Below the pieces are notes generated by a model that ran no database searches, was not told where the DNA came from, and worked only from the letters and a program-made list of their open reading frames with translations. DNA of 64,000 nucleotides from Pediococcus inopinatus (GTDB lineage Bacteria > Bacillota > Bacilli > Lactobacillales > Lactobacillaceae), in assembly GCF_002982135.1 (NCBI RefSeq), contig NZ_CP019981.1, positions 806,001-870,000 of the forward strand, read 5' to 3'. A program made the translations under genes and the position numbers. This document shows positions 37,208 to 48,000 of the stretch, in pieces (position 1 is the first letter of the stretch; every line of letters starts with the position of its first letter).

Positions 37208-37212
37208 ATTAT

Positions 37213-37929
37213 CTACCGCTTTATTAAACGTGTGATTTCATTTAGCTTCAGAGAACGCCATTCGCCTGATTGCAAACCGTCCAAAGTAAGAAAACCATAT
37301 TTCTCTCGTTTTAGCTTAATGACTGGGTGATCAATTTTTTCGAACATTTTTTTAACCTGATGGTTACGGCCCTCATGAATAGTAAGCTCAATAACAGCCG
37401 TCTTCTTTGCTGGATCCGTACTAATAACATTGGTTTTTGCGGGAGCAGTCGCCTTTTTGTCAATTCGCACACCGTGACGCAACTTTTCCATCTGGTCATT
37501 CGTAGGAATCCCCTCAACTTTTGCAACATAGGTTTTTTCAAACTTATATTTAGGATGAGTCAGTTTGTTAGCCAGTTGTCCATCATTAGTCATCAATAAA
37601 ATGCCAGAGGTGTCGTAATCAAGGCGTCCAACAGGATAAATTCTTTGTTGAACATCTGGAAAGTAACTCATAACAGTTTTACGATTTTTTTCATCCTTAA
37701 CACTTGAGATAACGCCTCGAGGTTTATAGAACAAAAGATAAACTAATTTTTCTCTTTGTAGAGGGATTCCATTCACTTCAATGCGATCGTCCTCATCTAC
37801 TTTTGTGCCTAACGTTTTGACCTGCTTACCATTAACGGTCACATTACCGGCAGTAATTAAAGTTTCTGATTTTCTTCGTGATGCAACACCAGCTTCTGCC
37901 ATAACTTTTTGTAAGCGTTCACTTGCCAT
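37213..37929 (-). CDS. rluB: 23S rRNA pseudouridine synthase RluB-like
   Basis: Converts a uridine in 23S rRNA to pseudouridine. The 238-residue protein has an N-terminal S4 RNA-binding domain (ERLQKVMAEAGVASRRKSETL) and a catalytic domain with the Asp of GRLDYDTSGILLMTNDG. The ATG at 37929 has GAGGA 8 bases upstream and begins one base after the scpB stop. Downstream of scpAB this is the standard Firmicutes arrangement. Confidence 0.93.
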   Translation of the reverse strand: MASERLQKVMAEAGVASRRKSETLITAGNVTVNGKQVKTLGTKVDEDDRIEVNGIPLQREKLVYLLFYKPRGVISSVKDEKNRKTVMSYFPDVQQRIYPVGRLDYDTSGILLMTNDGQLANKLTHPKYKFEKTYVAKVEGIPTNDQMEKLRHGVRIDKKATAPAKTNVISTDPAKKTAVIELTIHEGRNHQVKKMFEKIDHPVIKLKREKYGFLTLDGLQSGEWRSLKLNEITRLIKR

Positions 37930-37930
37930 G

Positions 37931-38521
37931 CTATTCATCCTCGTTTTCATGTAGTTTTTCATTAAATTGTTTTAAATAAAGATCTTTTGAACTAGATGAA
38001 TTATCAGGCTGAATGTTTGGTAAAGCCGGTAATTGATCAATTGTTTTTAGACCAAAATAATCTAGAAAGTAATTTGTTGTTTTGTAAAGAATTGGTCTTC
38101 CAGGTTCTTCTAACCGCCCGGCTTCACCAATCAAATCACGAATTGTTAATTTTTGAAGCATTGTGCCACTCTGAACGCCTCTAATCTCGTCAATTTCCAG
38201 TCTTGTAATCGGTTGTTTGTACGCAATAATTGCAAGAACCTCTAGAGAAGCTGGGGACAGTTTCGTTAATTGTGGTGCGTCAAAATAATTTTTTATAACA
38301 TCAGCTACTTCTGATTTGGTGGCCAATCGAAAAGTTTCCCCAAAATGTAAAACTGATAGTGATGAGTCGGAATCCATTTGATACTTTCTTGATAATTTGT
38401 CCAACATCGCCGTAATTGCCGGTTTCATAAATCCAGTCATTTCGGAAAGATCGTTTAAACTCAGGCCATCTTCCCCGCTCACAAATAAAAGAGCTTCAAT
38501 TTTTTGAATATTACTGGTCAT
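37931..38521 (-). CDS. scpB: Segregation and condensation protein B
   Basis: Winged-helix partner of the SMC-ScpA condensin, needed for chromosome segregation. The 196-residue protein has two winged-helix domains (IEALLFVSGEDGLSLNDLSE; SLEVLAIIAYKQPITRLEIDEIRGV). AGGTGA lies 8 bases before the ATG at 38521. It overlaps the end of scpA by 11 bases. Confidence 0.94.
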   Translation of the reverse strand: MTSNIQKIEALLFVSGEDGLSLNDLSEMTGFMKPAITAMLDKLSRKYQMDSDSSLSVLHFGETFRLATKSEVADVIKNYFDAPQLTKLSPASLEVLAIIAYKQPITRLEIDEIRGVQSGTMLQKLTIRDLIGEAGRLEEPGRPILYKTTNYFLDYFGLKTIDQLPALPNIQPDNSSSSKDLYLKQFNEKLHENEDE

Positions 38522-39275
38522 TTGCTTCATCACCTGAATTAAATAATTTGATGGCTCCTAGTCGTGTGGACTGCTGAAAATCAATTTGTTGTTTTTTTAC
38601 TAACTCCAGCATGGCCATAAAAGTAACCACAATTTTTGTGGAACTAATCGTGTCTGTAAATAAGGAATTGAATGTCATTCCTTGTGGATGCTGAATTAAA
38701 CTATTTTTAATCATTTGGATTTGTTCTGTAACTGAAACAGGATCATCGGTGATTGTCCGATAAATAGGCTGTGACTGGTCTTGTTTAATTAAGACCTGTT
38801 CAAAAGCTTGTTTGAGAGTCTCTATTGTTAACCCAGGTGCCAGATGCGCTAGCTGCATTCCATCTGGGACAGCAGCTTCTTCTCTAGTATAGGCCTGCTG
38901 GCGATTAGTTTCCTGAATTTGCAAATTTTGAGCTGCTTCTTGGTACTTTTGGTATTCTACCAATTGCGTGACCAGGTCCAATCGTGGGTCATCCTCTTCT
39001 GTTGTTTCCTCATCAATACTAGGTTCGCTTGGTAAGAGTAATTTACTTTTAATCCGCATTAAAGTGGCAGCCATAATTAAATATTTACCTGCAATATCTA
39101 ATTTGAGCTGTTGATTTATGTGTAAATAAGCTAAATATTGCGCTGTGATTTTTGAAATTTGGATATCGTAAATATCCATTTTGGCCTGTTTGATAAGGTG
39201 CAATAATAAGTCTAAAGGGCCCTCAAAATCATTGATTTTTACGTTCGGTAATTTTCCCGAAGTGTCATTCTCCAT
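38511..39275 (-). CDS. scpA: Segregation and condensation protein A
   Basis: Kleisin subunit bridging the SMC heads. The 254-residue protein has the N-terminal signature KINDFEGPLDLLLHLIKQAKMDIYDI-like region (residues about 13-38), YLIMAATLMRIKSKLLLP, and a C-terminal winged helix. It overlaps both neighbours, ribT upstream and scpB downstream, by 11 bases, so translation of the set is probably coupled. Confidence 0.94.
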   Translation of the reverse strand: MENDTSGKLPNVKINDFEGPLDLLLHLIKQAKMDIYDIQISKITAQYLAYLHINQQLKLDIAGKYLIMAATLMRIKSKLLLPSEPSIDEETTEEDDPRLDLVTQLVEYQKYQEAAQNLQIQETNRQQAYTREEAAVPDGMQLAHLAPGLTIETLKQAFEQVLIKQDQSQPIYRTITDDPVSVTEQIQMIKNSLIQHPQGMTFNSLFTDTISSTKIVVTFMAMLELVKKQQIDFQQSTRLGAIKLFNSGDEANDQ

Positions 39276-39636
39276 GTTGATCAGGCTTTCCTTTTTCCCA
39301 TCGGGCTAATGCGGGGGTGGTTTCTAGTGTCCCCATCATTTGTAAATCGGGGAAGTTTTTAGCTAGTGAGTCAAAAATTTCTTGTTCATTAGCCTGTGTT
39401 TGTTGTTGAGGAATAAAAGCCAGGTGATGCACCATCAAATATTGATCTTGCTTTTCTACACCTACCAAGCCAATAAAATCGCCGGCCTCATTTTTTTGAA
39501 GATACAAATTACGATCGTCACTTGCTGCATACCAATCCAATTCTTGATTAATTCGATCGATATCTTTTAGACCTGGGATAAAAGACAACAAGCCCATGAC
39601 AATTTTTTGGAAAGAATCTCTATATTTTACTAACAA
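39265..39636 (-). CDS. ribT: RibT-like GNAT-fold protein
   Basis: The 123-residue protein resembles RibT, a small acetyltransferase-like protein first named from the Bacillus riboflavin operon, which also sits directly before scpA. Visible features are the N-terminal MLVKYRDSFQKIVMGLLSF, DRNLYLQKN and the strands around GVEKQDQYLMVHHLAFIP. No riboflavin genes are in this window, so its role here is unclear. The start is probably TTG at 39636 with AGGAGG upstream. Confidence 0.75.
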   Translation of the reverse strand: MLVKYRDSFQKIVMGLLSFIPGLKDIDRINQELDWYAASDDRNLYLQKNEAGDFIGLVGVEKQDQYLMVHHLAFIPQQQTQANEQEIFDSLAKNFPDLQMMGTLETTPALARWEKGKPDQHGE

Positions 39637-39730
39637 GTTGAACTCAGCCTCCTAAGGGTCTGTTTCAATTCAAAATTCATAAACGTTACTAACAACTTTA
39701 CCATATTTTAAAGAATGGGACAATTTTGTC

Positions 39731-40618
39731 CTAGGCTCTTGGATGATATTTATTGTAAACTTCCGTTAAATGTTTTTTTGTTACGTGTGTATAAATCTGC
39801 GTTGTTGAAATATCTGCGTGACCTAATAGTTCCTGTACAGTTCGCAAATCTGCTCCATTTTCCAACAACGTGGTTGCAAACGAGTGACGCAGGGTATGCG
39901 GAGTGACGTCTTTTGTAATGCCTGCTTTTTTCACAATCACTTTTAAATTTTTCCAAATTCCTTGTCGGGTTAATTGTTCTCCGTGGTTATTCAAAAAAAC
40001 AAAAGGATTATTCTTCCCTCGTAATAATTGTTCCCGAGCGCCTTCCAAATAGATGGACAGCCAATGAATGGCTACGTCACCAATTGGGATAATCCGTTGT
40101 TTGTCACCTTTACCAATTGTTGAAATAAGTCCCATTTCCAACCGCAAATCATCTAGCTTTAGATTTACTGCCTCGCTTACCCGTAAACCAGTTGCGTACA
40201 TGACCTCCAATAAGGTTCGGTCGCGCACTCCTAGTGGCTTATTAGTGTCTGGCACCTGTAAAAGATCTTCCACTTCCTTACTGCTAAGGACCTGTGGCAA
40301 ATGATGAGCTGCTTTTGGGGTGTCAATTTTTAACATTGGGTCTGTTGATATTTTGTTTTGCATGAGTAAATAATGGAAAAATTGGCGCAAACTTGTAACC
40401 GTGTGAATGACAGAATTTCGTGATTTATTTTGTTCATCACAATATTTCAAGTAATTTAAAATAGTATAACGATCAATTTGATTAAATTCTTCAATTTTTT
40501 GCGTCTTTAAAAAACTGAAAAATTCAGTTAACTCCTGTCGATAAGAAAGAACTGTGTTTTTTGCGAGTCCTTGTTCTACAACCAGCGTATGCAAATAATC
40601 TTGAAGGTCATTGTTCAT
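39731..40618 (-). CDS. xerD: Tyrosine recombinase XerD
   Basis: Second recombinase of the dif system, 295 residues. The catalytic set is present: Arg in ATGLRVSEAVNL, Lys in GKGDKQRIIP, HTLRHSFATTLL, GHADISTTQIYTHV with the nucleophile Tyr. The start DLQDYLHTLVVEQGLAKNTV and the place next to scpAB and cvfB match XerD in Firmicutes. It is about 90 bases before ribT and 12 bases after cvfB. Confidence 0.93.
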   Translation of the reverse strand: MNNDLQDYLHTLVVEQGLAKNTVLSYRQELTEFFSFLKTQKIEEFNQIDRYTILNYLKYCDEQNKSRNSVIHTVTSLRQFFHYLLMQNKISTDPMLKIDTPKAAHHLPQVLSSKEVEDLLQVPDTNKPLGVRDRTLLEVMYATGLRVSEAVNLKLDDLRLEMGLISTIGKGDKQRIIPIGDVAIHWLSIYLEGAREQLLRGKNNPFVFLNNHGEQLTRQGIWKNLKVIVKKAGITKDVTPHTLRHSFATTLLENGADLRTVQELLGHADISTTQIYTHVTKKHLTEVYNKYHPRA

Positions 40619-40630
40619 TATTGTTCAACT

Positions 40631-41503
40631 CTAGTCTTCGTCTTCAGTTTTTAATTGTAATTCGGTTTTTGTCTCTGTAACAACTCCAGCCTTTAGTAAG
40701 TGGCCCACCGCACGTTTGAATTGCCCCTTACTTATGCCAAACTCGGTTTTTATTGCAACCGGATCACTTTTATCAGTAAATGGTAATGTGTGCGTATCAT
40801 TGTGCTGTAACATAGCTAATAACATGGCCGCATCGTCACCGATAGCTTCATAACTACGAGGTTTCAACGAAAGATTTAATGTGCCGTCAGGGTGAACGCC
40901 AATTACACGAGCAGAGACTTCTTCCCCTAAACGTGGTTCTTGTTCACGTTCGTTTGGATGAATGAAGCCTAGATAGTAATCACTTGTGATAACCAGAGTT
41001 CCCACTAATTTCAGTCGATAAACAGTGGCTTTTAAATTTTGATTTTTTAATGTTTTTGGTGCTGCTTGAGAAATTTCTTGAAAGGTGGTCTCGTCAGCCA
41101 GATTAGCCCAAAGTCTATTTTTATTATCTAAACTGAGGCTTACCATTAACCGGTCACCTTTTTGAGGCCATAGACTTTTAATTGTTGGTAACTCATCTAG
41201 TGAAACAACAATATCTTTGTTTGGCAAGCCGATATTTACAAAAACACCCAAATCTCGTCGACTTTGTACGACAGTTCCGAATCCCATACGGCCAATTTGA
41301 ATCTTGGGAATTTTTGAAGTGATTTGCAACTTGTGGTCCTCGTTTTCATAAGCAAATCCCTTAAAATGGCCTCCAATATGTAAAGGTTCTACTTGTTCTT
41401 CCTTATCCAATTGAAAAACAGCACCGGAATTTTGCAAAAAGTAATAATTTTCATTTTCATCGGTCATTTTAGTATCAATAACGCGTCCTAATAAATTGTT
41501 CAT
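40631..41503 (-). CDS. cvfB: S1-like RNA-binding protein CvfB
   Basis: Homologue of the staphylococcal virulence regulator CvfB (YitL in Bacillus), an RNA-binding protein. The 290-residue protein has several S1-like beta-barrels (examples RDLGVFVNIGLPNKDIVVS and YYLGFIHPNEREQ) and a C-terminal winged helix (EFGISKGQFKRAVGHLLKAGVV, about 250-275). AAGGAG precedes the ATG. Targets cannot be told from sequence. Confidence 0.9.
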   Translation of the reverse strand: MNNLLGRVIDTKMTDENENYYFLQNSGAVFQLDKEEQVEPLHIGGHFKGFAYENEDHKLQITSKIPKIQIGRMGFGTVVQSRRDLGVFVNIGLPNKDIVVSLDELPTIKSLWPQKGDRLMVSLSLDNKNRLWANLADETTFQEISQAAPKTLKNQNLKATVYRLKLVGTLVITSDYYLGFIHPNEREQEPRLGEEVSARVIGVHPDGTLNLSLKPRSYEAIGDDAAMLLAMLQHNDTHTLPFTDKSDPVAIKTEFGISKGQFKRAVGHLLKAGVVTETKTELQLKTEDED

Positions 41504-41529
41504 GTTTAGCTCCTTAAATATTTAATATT

Positions 41530-41985
41530 TTAAATTTTTATGTTTAGTAATTGAATAATACAAAAGGCAATTCCAGAGGCAATAATTGGCCCAGCAGCAA
41601 TTCCTTTTAGGAAAACAACACCTAGAATAGTTCCAAAAACCAACGCAACTGTGACTTCAGGTGACACTGCCAGAAACCCTACCCCTCGTGCTGAAAGAAT
41701 TGACACTAATATACCACAAAGAACCGCAATCCAGCCAACTGGTGATTTAAAAGCATTTAAAAGATCTTGAAAACTAATTCTGCCAGTTGCAATAGGAATT
41801 AAAATAGCAATCGAAATAATTGTAACTCCCCAGTTAATTCCTTGCTTTTCAACGACTTGCAAAATCTTTTCTGAATTAGGAATGCCCTTAAGAACGAGTA
41901 CCGCGACAGTTGCGAAGATTAGGGATTGGTTTTTCCCCCAGATTGCAATTAGCAAAATACCAATTAAAAATAGCCAGCTTTCCAT
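41530..41985 (-). CDS. DUF441 family membrane protein (YtwI-like)
   Basis: Integral membrane protein of 151 residues with four to five hydrophobic segments and the family sequences [35 protein letters not shown] and [17 protein letters not shown]. The function of the family is unknown. Its place next to pyk is conserved in several Firmicutes, but a strong terminator separates the two here. Confidence 0.85.
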   Translation of the reverse strand: MESWLFLIGILLIAIWGKNQSLIFATVAVLVLKGIPNSEKILQVVEKQGINWGVTIISIAILIPIATGRISFQDLLNAFKSPVGWIAVLCGILVSILSARGVGFLAVSPEVTVALVFGTILGVVFLKGIAAGPIIASGIAFCIIQLLNIKI

Positions 41986-42017
41986 TTTGACTGTTCCTTT
42001 CGTTGTGTACTATGTAT

Positions 42018-42050
42018 TAAAAAGACCGCTGTCTATAAACAGCGGTCTTT
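42018..42050 (-). terminator. Terminator after pyk
   Basis: AAAGACCGCTG and CAGCGGTCTTT form an 11-bp stem with a GC-rich core; TTTTTAATA follows on the minus strand. Confidence 0.93.
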
Positions 42051-42080
42051 CCAGTAAAGAAACTACTTTATAAATAAGCT

Positions 42081-43844
42081 TTAGATAGCGTTTGAAGCAC
42101 CATGATAGATAACTCCACGACGTGAATCAACAGTAATTAATTCATCATCTGAAAGAATTGATGTTGCATTTTGTACCCCAACAATAACGGGAATTCCCAT
42201 TGAGATACCAACTACAGCAGCATGAGAAGTTAAACCACCATTTTCAACTACAAGAGCACTAGATTTTTCAATTGCAGGTAAGTAATCTTTGTCAGTTGTC
42301 TTTGTAACAAGGATGCCACCTTCAACAGCTTTATCATTAGCTTCTTTTGCAGAAGTTGCGATGACTGCTTTACCAATAACTGTTTCATCGCCAACACCTT
42401 GTCCAGCTGCTAACTTAGAACCAATTAATTGTAATTTCATCATGTTAGTTGTTCCACGTTCACCAACTGGAACACCAGCAGTGATAAGGATCAAGTCGCC
42501 TTCTTTAGCAAAGCCTAAGTCAACGGCTTTGTTAGCAGCTAAGTCAAACATGTCATCTGTAGTTGCTGGTTTGTCAGCAACGATTGGATGAACACCCCAT
42601 TCAACTGTCAATCCACGACGAGTACGTTCGTCAAATGTAATAGCTAAGATATCAGCATTTGGACGATACTTAGAAATCATTTTAGCAGTGTAACCAGATT
42701 CTGTAGCAGCAACAATTGTTTTAACACCTAAGTTCTTTGCAGCACGTGCAACAGCAGCGCCAATTGTTTCTGTAACATCACTTTGGTCAAACTTGTTGAT
42801 TTGTAAGTTTCCATCTTCAGCCATAGCATTTTCAGCTTTTTCGTTGATCTTAGCCATTGTTGAAACAGCTTCAACAGGGTAAGCACCATTAGCACTTTCA
42901 CCTGAAAGCATTGTTGCATCAGTACCATCCCAAACAGCATTAGCAACATCTGATGCTTCAGCACGTGTAGGACGTGGGTTTTCAATCATTGAATCTAACA
43001 TTTGAGTAGCTGTAATTACAGGCATACCAAGTGAGTTACATTTCTTGATTAATGATTTTTGAACCAAAGGTACATTTTCTGCTGGAATTTCGACACCCAT
43101 GTCACCACGAGCAACCATAATTCCATCAGCAACTTTCAAAATTTCATCAGCATTATCAATACCTTCTTGTGATTCGATCTTAGGGAAGATTTGAACATCT
43201 GTCATGTTCTCTTCTTCTAAAAGTTGACGAATATCAAGAACGTCTTGAGGTTTACGAACAAAACTTGCAGCAATAAAGTTGATATTCATGTTTTCACAAC
43301 CGAAACGAATATCACTTGAGTCTTTTTCAGTAATCCCGGGAAGGTTAATTGAAACGCCAGGTGCGTTAGTTCCCTTACGTGAACCAAGAACACCGTTGTT
43401 CATTGCGTGAACAACTAATTCTTTGTTTGCTTCGTCTTTTTCGTCGACTTTAAAATCAAGTAAACCGTCATCAAACAACACATGGCCACCAACATGGACA
43501 TCATCGTATAAGCCAGCGTAAGTAACAGCAATCTTATCTTTGGTTGTATCTAATGAATCATCCATTGAAATGCGTGCTTTATCGCCAGTATGATATTCTT
43601 GATTGCCATCTTTTTGAACTGTTGTACGGATTTCAGCACCCTTTGTATCTAATAAGATACCAACAGTTTTACCAGTGACCTTTTCTGCTTCCATAACTTT
43701 GTTGTAGCGGTCTAAATGCTCTGCGTGATCACCATGTGAAAAGTTGAAACGGAAAATATTTGCACCAGCCTCAATTAATTTAACAATCGTATCTACTGAT
43801 GTACTTGCAGGACCAAGTGTTGAAACAATCTTGGTTTTCTTCAT
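42081..43844 (-). CDS. pyk: Pyruvate kinase
   Basis: Last step of glycolysis, making pyruvate and ATP from phosphoenolpyruvate. The 587-residue protein has KIVSTLGPAS, FRFNFSHGDH, the Lys of FPKIESQEGIDN, MVARGDMGVEIP and TATQMLDSM. After the core (about 475 residues) it carries the extra PEP-utilising-enzyme-type domain found in Bacillus and lactobacilli (GGLTSHAAVVGISMGIPVIVG). It lies 81 bases after pfkA and forms the typical pfkA-pyk glycolytic operon. Confidence 0.97.
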   Translation of the reverse strand: MKKTKIVSTLGPASTSVDTIVKLIEAGANIFRFNFSHGDHAEHLDRYNKVMEAEKVTGKTVGILLDTKGAEIRTTVQKDGNQEYHTGDKARISMDDSLDTTKDKIAVTYAGLYDDVHVGGHVLFDDGLLDFKVDEKDEANKELVVHAMNNGVLGSRKGTNAPGVSINLPGITEKDSSDIRFGCENMNINFIAASFVRKPQDVLDIRQLLEEENMTDVQIFPKIESQEGIDNADEILKVADGIMVARGDMGVEIPAENVPLVQKSLIKKCNSLGMPVITATQMLDSMIENPRPTRAEASDVANAVWDGTDATMLSGESANGAYPVEAVSTMAKINEKAENAMAEDGNLQINKFDQSDVTETIGAAVARAAKNLGVKTIVAATESGYTAKMISKYRPNADILAITFDERTRRGLTVEWGVHPIVADKPATTDDMFDLAANKAVDLGFAKEGDLILITAGVPVGERGTTNMMKLQLIGSKLAAGQGVGDETVIGKAVIATSAKEANDKAVEGGILVTKTTDKDYLPAIEKSSALVVENGGLTSHAAVVGISMGIPVIVGVQNATSILSDDELITVDSRRGVIYHGASNAI

Positions 43845-43925
43845 AACTATATCTCTCCCTTGATTAGTTTATAAAAAGACTTTAACGTCGTTTTTACCTA
43901 AATTTATAAAACATGTGACTTGAAA

Positions 43926-44897
43926 TTATTTGAACGATAAATCGTTGTTTAAATCAAATAAAGTTGTATCTGGTTGATGCTTTGAGTTAAACAAGTCGGT
44001 AATATCATGAGCCTGAACTTTGTTGTCAAGAATTCCAACGGCCAAACCGCCTTTACCCTCAAGTAACAAGTCAACTGCATAAGCACCCATCTTGCTAGCA
44101 AGAACTCGATCACGAGCAGTTGGTCGGCCACCACGTTGAATATGACCTAAAACAACTGCACGGGCATCAAAGTCACCATATTTCTTGAGCTCTTCAAGAA
44201 ATGTTGGTGCAGCATCAGAATTTGCATCGCCTTCAGCAATAACTACAATACCATAGTCTTTACCATCTACACGATTCTTCTTCAACTTCTCAGCAATTTC
44301 CTTGACGTCTGTATCGTACCCTGGAGCCACAATTGCATCTGCGCCTGTAGCAACACCAGCCCAAAGTGCAATGTCAGCTGCTGCACGGCCCATTACTTGG
44401 ACTGCAAAGACACGCTGGTGACTTTTAGCTGTATCACGAATTTTATCAATGGCATCAACAGCTGTGTTTAAAGCAGTATCAAACCCAATTGTAAAGTCTG
44501 TGTAAGGAATATCATTATCAATAGTTCCTGGCAAACCAATCGTGTTATAGCCGTGTTCAGTTAAACGAAGAGCTCCGTGATAAGAGCCATCGCCACCAAT
44601 AACAACTAAAGCATCAATACCAAACTTCTTTAGTTGTTCAATTCCTTTTAATTGACCTTCTACTTGGGCAAATTCGGGATAACGAGCTGAGTACAACATT
44701 GTACCACCCTCATCGATCGAATCGTCCAAATCAGTAGCAGAAAACTTATGAATATCGCCAGCAACTAATCCAGCGAAACCATAGTTAATACCATATGCTT
44801 CCAAACCATTACTAATTGCTTTCCGTGCAACAGCACGAATAGCAGCGTTCATAGCTGGAGCATCACCACCACTGGTTAAAATACCAATGCGTTTCAT
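43926..44897 (-). CDS. pfkA: ATP-dependent 6-phosphofructokinase
   Basis: Commits fructose 6-phosphate to glycolysis. The 323-residue protein has [45 protein letters not shown] with the catalytic Asp, and [11 protein letters not shown]. Length fits the ATP-dependent bacterial form. Its presence argues against an obligately heterofermentative lactobacillus, most of which lack pfkA. It lies about 110 bases after dnaE, with GAGGTGAAG before the ATG. Confidence 0.97.
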   Translation of the reverse strand: MKRIGILTSGGDAPAMNAAIRAVARKAISNGLEAYGINYGFAGLVAGDIHKFSATDLDDSIDEGGTMLYSARYPEFAQVEGQLKGIEQLKKFGIDALVVIGGDGSYHGALRLTEHGYNTIGLPGTIDNDIPYTDFTIGFDTALNTAVDAIDKIRDTAKSHQRVFAVQVMGRAAADIALWAGVATGADAIVAPGYDTDVKEIAEKLKKNRVDGKDYGIVVIAEGDANSDAAPTFLEELKKYGDFDARAVVLGHIQRGGRPTARDRVLASKMGAYAVDLLLEGKGGLAVGILDNKVQAHDITDLFNSKHQPDTTLFDLNNDLSFK

Positions 44898-45007
44898 TTC
44901 TTCACCTCAAGCAAAAAATTATTTAAATATCTAAACTTCACTTATAATTTTAACACTTTTGAATTTGAATGTCTTCAATCTTAACAAAAAACATCTGGAA
45001 CAAATCC

Positions 45008-48000
45008 CTAGATATCGGTACTTTTGACCGATTGCAAGACCACATTTTCCTTACCTAACAGGTTTGTAAGCGCTGAATTGATTTCTTCTGAATTTGTCGT
45101 CCAAAATCGTTTTTCCAAAAGAACTTTTTTATCGGTTGCTGGGTAGAAAAGTAAAACCGGAATCGAACCGGGATGGGACTGCAGAATTGACCGTAATCGA
45201 TTTTCAACAGTAGTTATGTTATCAGTTTCGGTAAATCGTAAAACCCACCGCTGGTTTGGATGATTTAGCAGTAGTTGGCTTGCGAGCTGAATGTGATTAG
45301 CAATAACTTGTAGCCCATTGCGTTCATCAACCTTTCCTTGAATTAGGAGGACTTTTCCCTTTTGAAGAATTTCAGTTGTTTGTTGATATTGCTCGGGAAA
45401 AACCGTGATATCAATTTCACCGGTTAAATCACTACCAGTAATAAAAGCCATTTGTGACCCGCGTTTGGTACGAATAACCCGAATCTTAGTCATGTAGATT
45501 AGGCAAGTTACAGATTGATTAACTGTCAAATCAATAATATCTGTAATGCAATATTTAGTGCGTAATTGGTCGTATTGTTCAACTGGGTGCCCAGAAAGGT
45601 AAGCACCTAATATCTCGTTTTCCTTTTGGAGCTTTTCTTCGAGAGACAAATCAGGTTTCTTTATTATTTTTGGGGTCAATTTTTCAAATAAGCTCATACT
45701 ACTGCCACTTAATGCAACACCATTTAATAAATCTGGCAATACTTGCAGAAGTTCTGCGCGGTTATATCCAAATGAGTCAAATGCTCCAGCATAAATCAAA
45801 GATTCCATCAAATCTTGTTTCAACCATTTCGCCGGAATTCGTTGCAAAAATGCTTGTAAATCTTTAAACGGCCCATTTTGTTTGCGCTCATCCAAAACAT
45901 CAGCAATAAAATCGCGACGCGCACCTTTTATACTGGCTAATCCAAAAATGATTTGTCCATTTTTTAAAATGAAATAACCTTGGCTCAAATTTACATTGGG
46001 GGCAGAAACCTGTACACCATGTTGTTTGGCCTCCATCAAGTATCGCTTTATCTGATTTGGATTATTTAAAACAGAGTTCAATAAAGCAGCAAAGAATGCG
46101 GCCGGATAATGAGCTTTTAGATAAGCTAGTTCAAATGCCATTTTTGAATAGGCAACCGCATGAGACTTATTGAAACCATAATTAGCAAATCTTTCAATAT
46201 AATCGTATACCTGAATGGCCGTATCTTTTGAATATCCTTTACGAGCAGCTCCTGAGATGAATTTTGTTTGCATATCATCAATAACAGCCCGTTTCTTTTT
46301 GCTCATAGCCCGACGTAATAAATCAGCTTCTCCAAGTGAAAAGCCCCCCATTACAGATGCCACTTGCATAACTTGTTCTTGGTAAACAAGAATGCCATAG
46401 GTACTCTTCAAAATTGGTTCTAGACTGGGGTCTGGATATTGAACTGACTCAATCCCTTTTTTTCGTTTAATAAAAGTATCGATGTTTTCCATTGGACCCG
46501 GCCGGTACAGCGCATCAACTGCAGCAACCAGTTCAAATGTTTCTGGGTGTAATTGGCGCAAAACATTGCGGATACCGCTCGATTCAAACTGAAAAACACC
46601 CGTTGTATCTGCATTTTGAAAAAGGGCCAGCGTTTGTGGATCATCCAGTTTAACGTCTGAAATTTTAAAATCTGGATGGCCATTTCTTGTGATAATCCGG
46701 ATGGCATTTGCCATAATACTCAAATTACGTAACCCAAGAAAATCCATTTTAAGAAGACCAAGTGCTTCCACCGTGTCTTTTGGATATTGAGTGAGCAACA
46801 ATGCATCACTTCCAGACTGAAGTGGAACAACATCACTTAAATTTTGGGCGCTCAACACAACACCAGCCGCATGTGTTGAATAGTGTCTTGGAAGTCCTTC
46901 AATTTGTTGGGCAATTTCGAACAATAATTTATTTTTAGAACTGTCGGCGATCCAGTTTTGGAGCTTTTGTGATTGTTTTAAAGCCTCTTTTAAGGTGATT
47001 TTGAGGACATTTGGTACTAATTTACTGAGATCGTTAATTTCGTAAGGCGCCATTCCAAAAACACGTCCGACATCACGCAATGCTTGTTTGGCAGCAAGTG
47101 TTCCAAAGGTAATAATTTGTGAAACATGACTGTGGCCGTACTTATCGTGAACATAGTTTAAAATTTCATCACGTTTGTTGTCTGGAATATCCAAATCAAT
47201 ATCTGGCATTTGTGAACGTTCTGAATTTAAAAAACGTTCAAATAACAAATCATACTGGAGCGGGTCAACATCTGTAATTTGTAATGCGTATGCGACAAGT
47301 GATCCAGCTGCTGATCCTCTCCCCGGACCAGTTGTGATGTCGTTATGATGAGCGAAATTCATAACGTCCCAAACAATTAAGAAATAATCGTTAAAACCCA
47401 TTTGGTCAATTACTGATAATTCATGATCCAAACGTTTTTGATAAGTTGCTTTATCAACCGATTGATTTTTCAATCGCTTTTCTAAACCGACTTGAGTTAG
47501 TTTTGTTAAATAAGTTTTGGAATCTAAACCATCAGGGACAGTAAACTCTGGTAATTCCGGTTTCTTAAAATTCAAAGTAACGTTGCATTGTTTTGCAACA
47601 GTTGCAGTCATCTCCATTGCGTCCGTTAAATCATTTTCTTTATAAATAGCCTCGTAATCTTTTTCCGGTCGAAGCCAATTATTGCCTTGATAATTTTCAA
47701 ACTGTTCCGGATTGCGAATGGATTCGCCTTTGTCGATATCTCTAAGAACTTGAGTAGCAAAATGATCAGTAGCATTTAAATAATTGACTTCGGGGACAAC
47801 AATGGTCCGTGCTTTACTAGTTTTGCCCAATTGCTGAAGCGTATTTTGTAAAACAGTTGATTGTTGCGCATTAAGACCAATTAAAACACTGTTGTCATCA
47901 GCTTGGGCCTGGATCTGTTTAATTAACTGTTGAGCAGAATCGGTATCTCCACGGCCAACAAGCGTTACTAGTTCTGAATCTTTGCCTGGGAAAATAACAA

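Noticed and set aside
43872-43892. A 17-base string (AAAAGACTTTAACGTCG) also present at 27724-27740
   Set aside because: One copy is inside the end of ntd and the other between pfkA and pyk. With this window size one such chance match is not surprising, and there is no further similarity around it.
44898-45007. Possible CcpA (cre) site in front of pfkA
   Set aside because: No match to the TGNAANCGNTNNCA pattern is seen in the gap; AT-rich partial matches lack the central CG.
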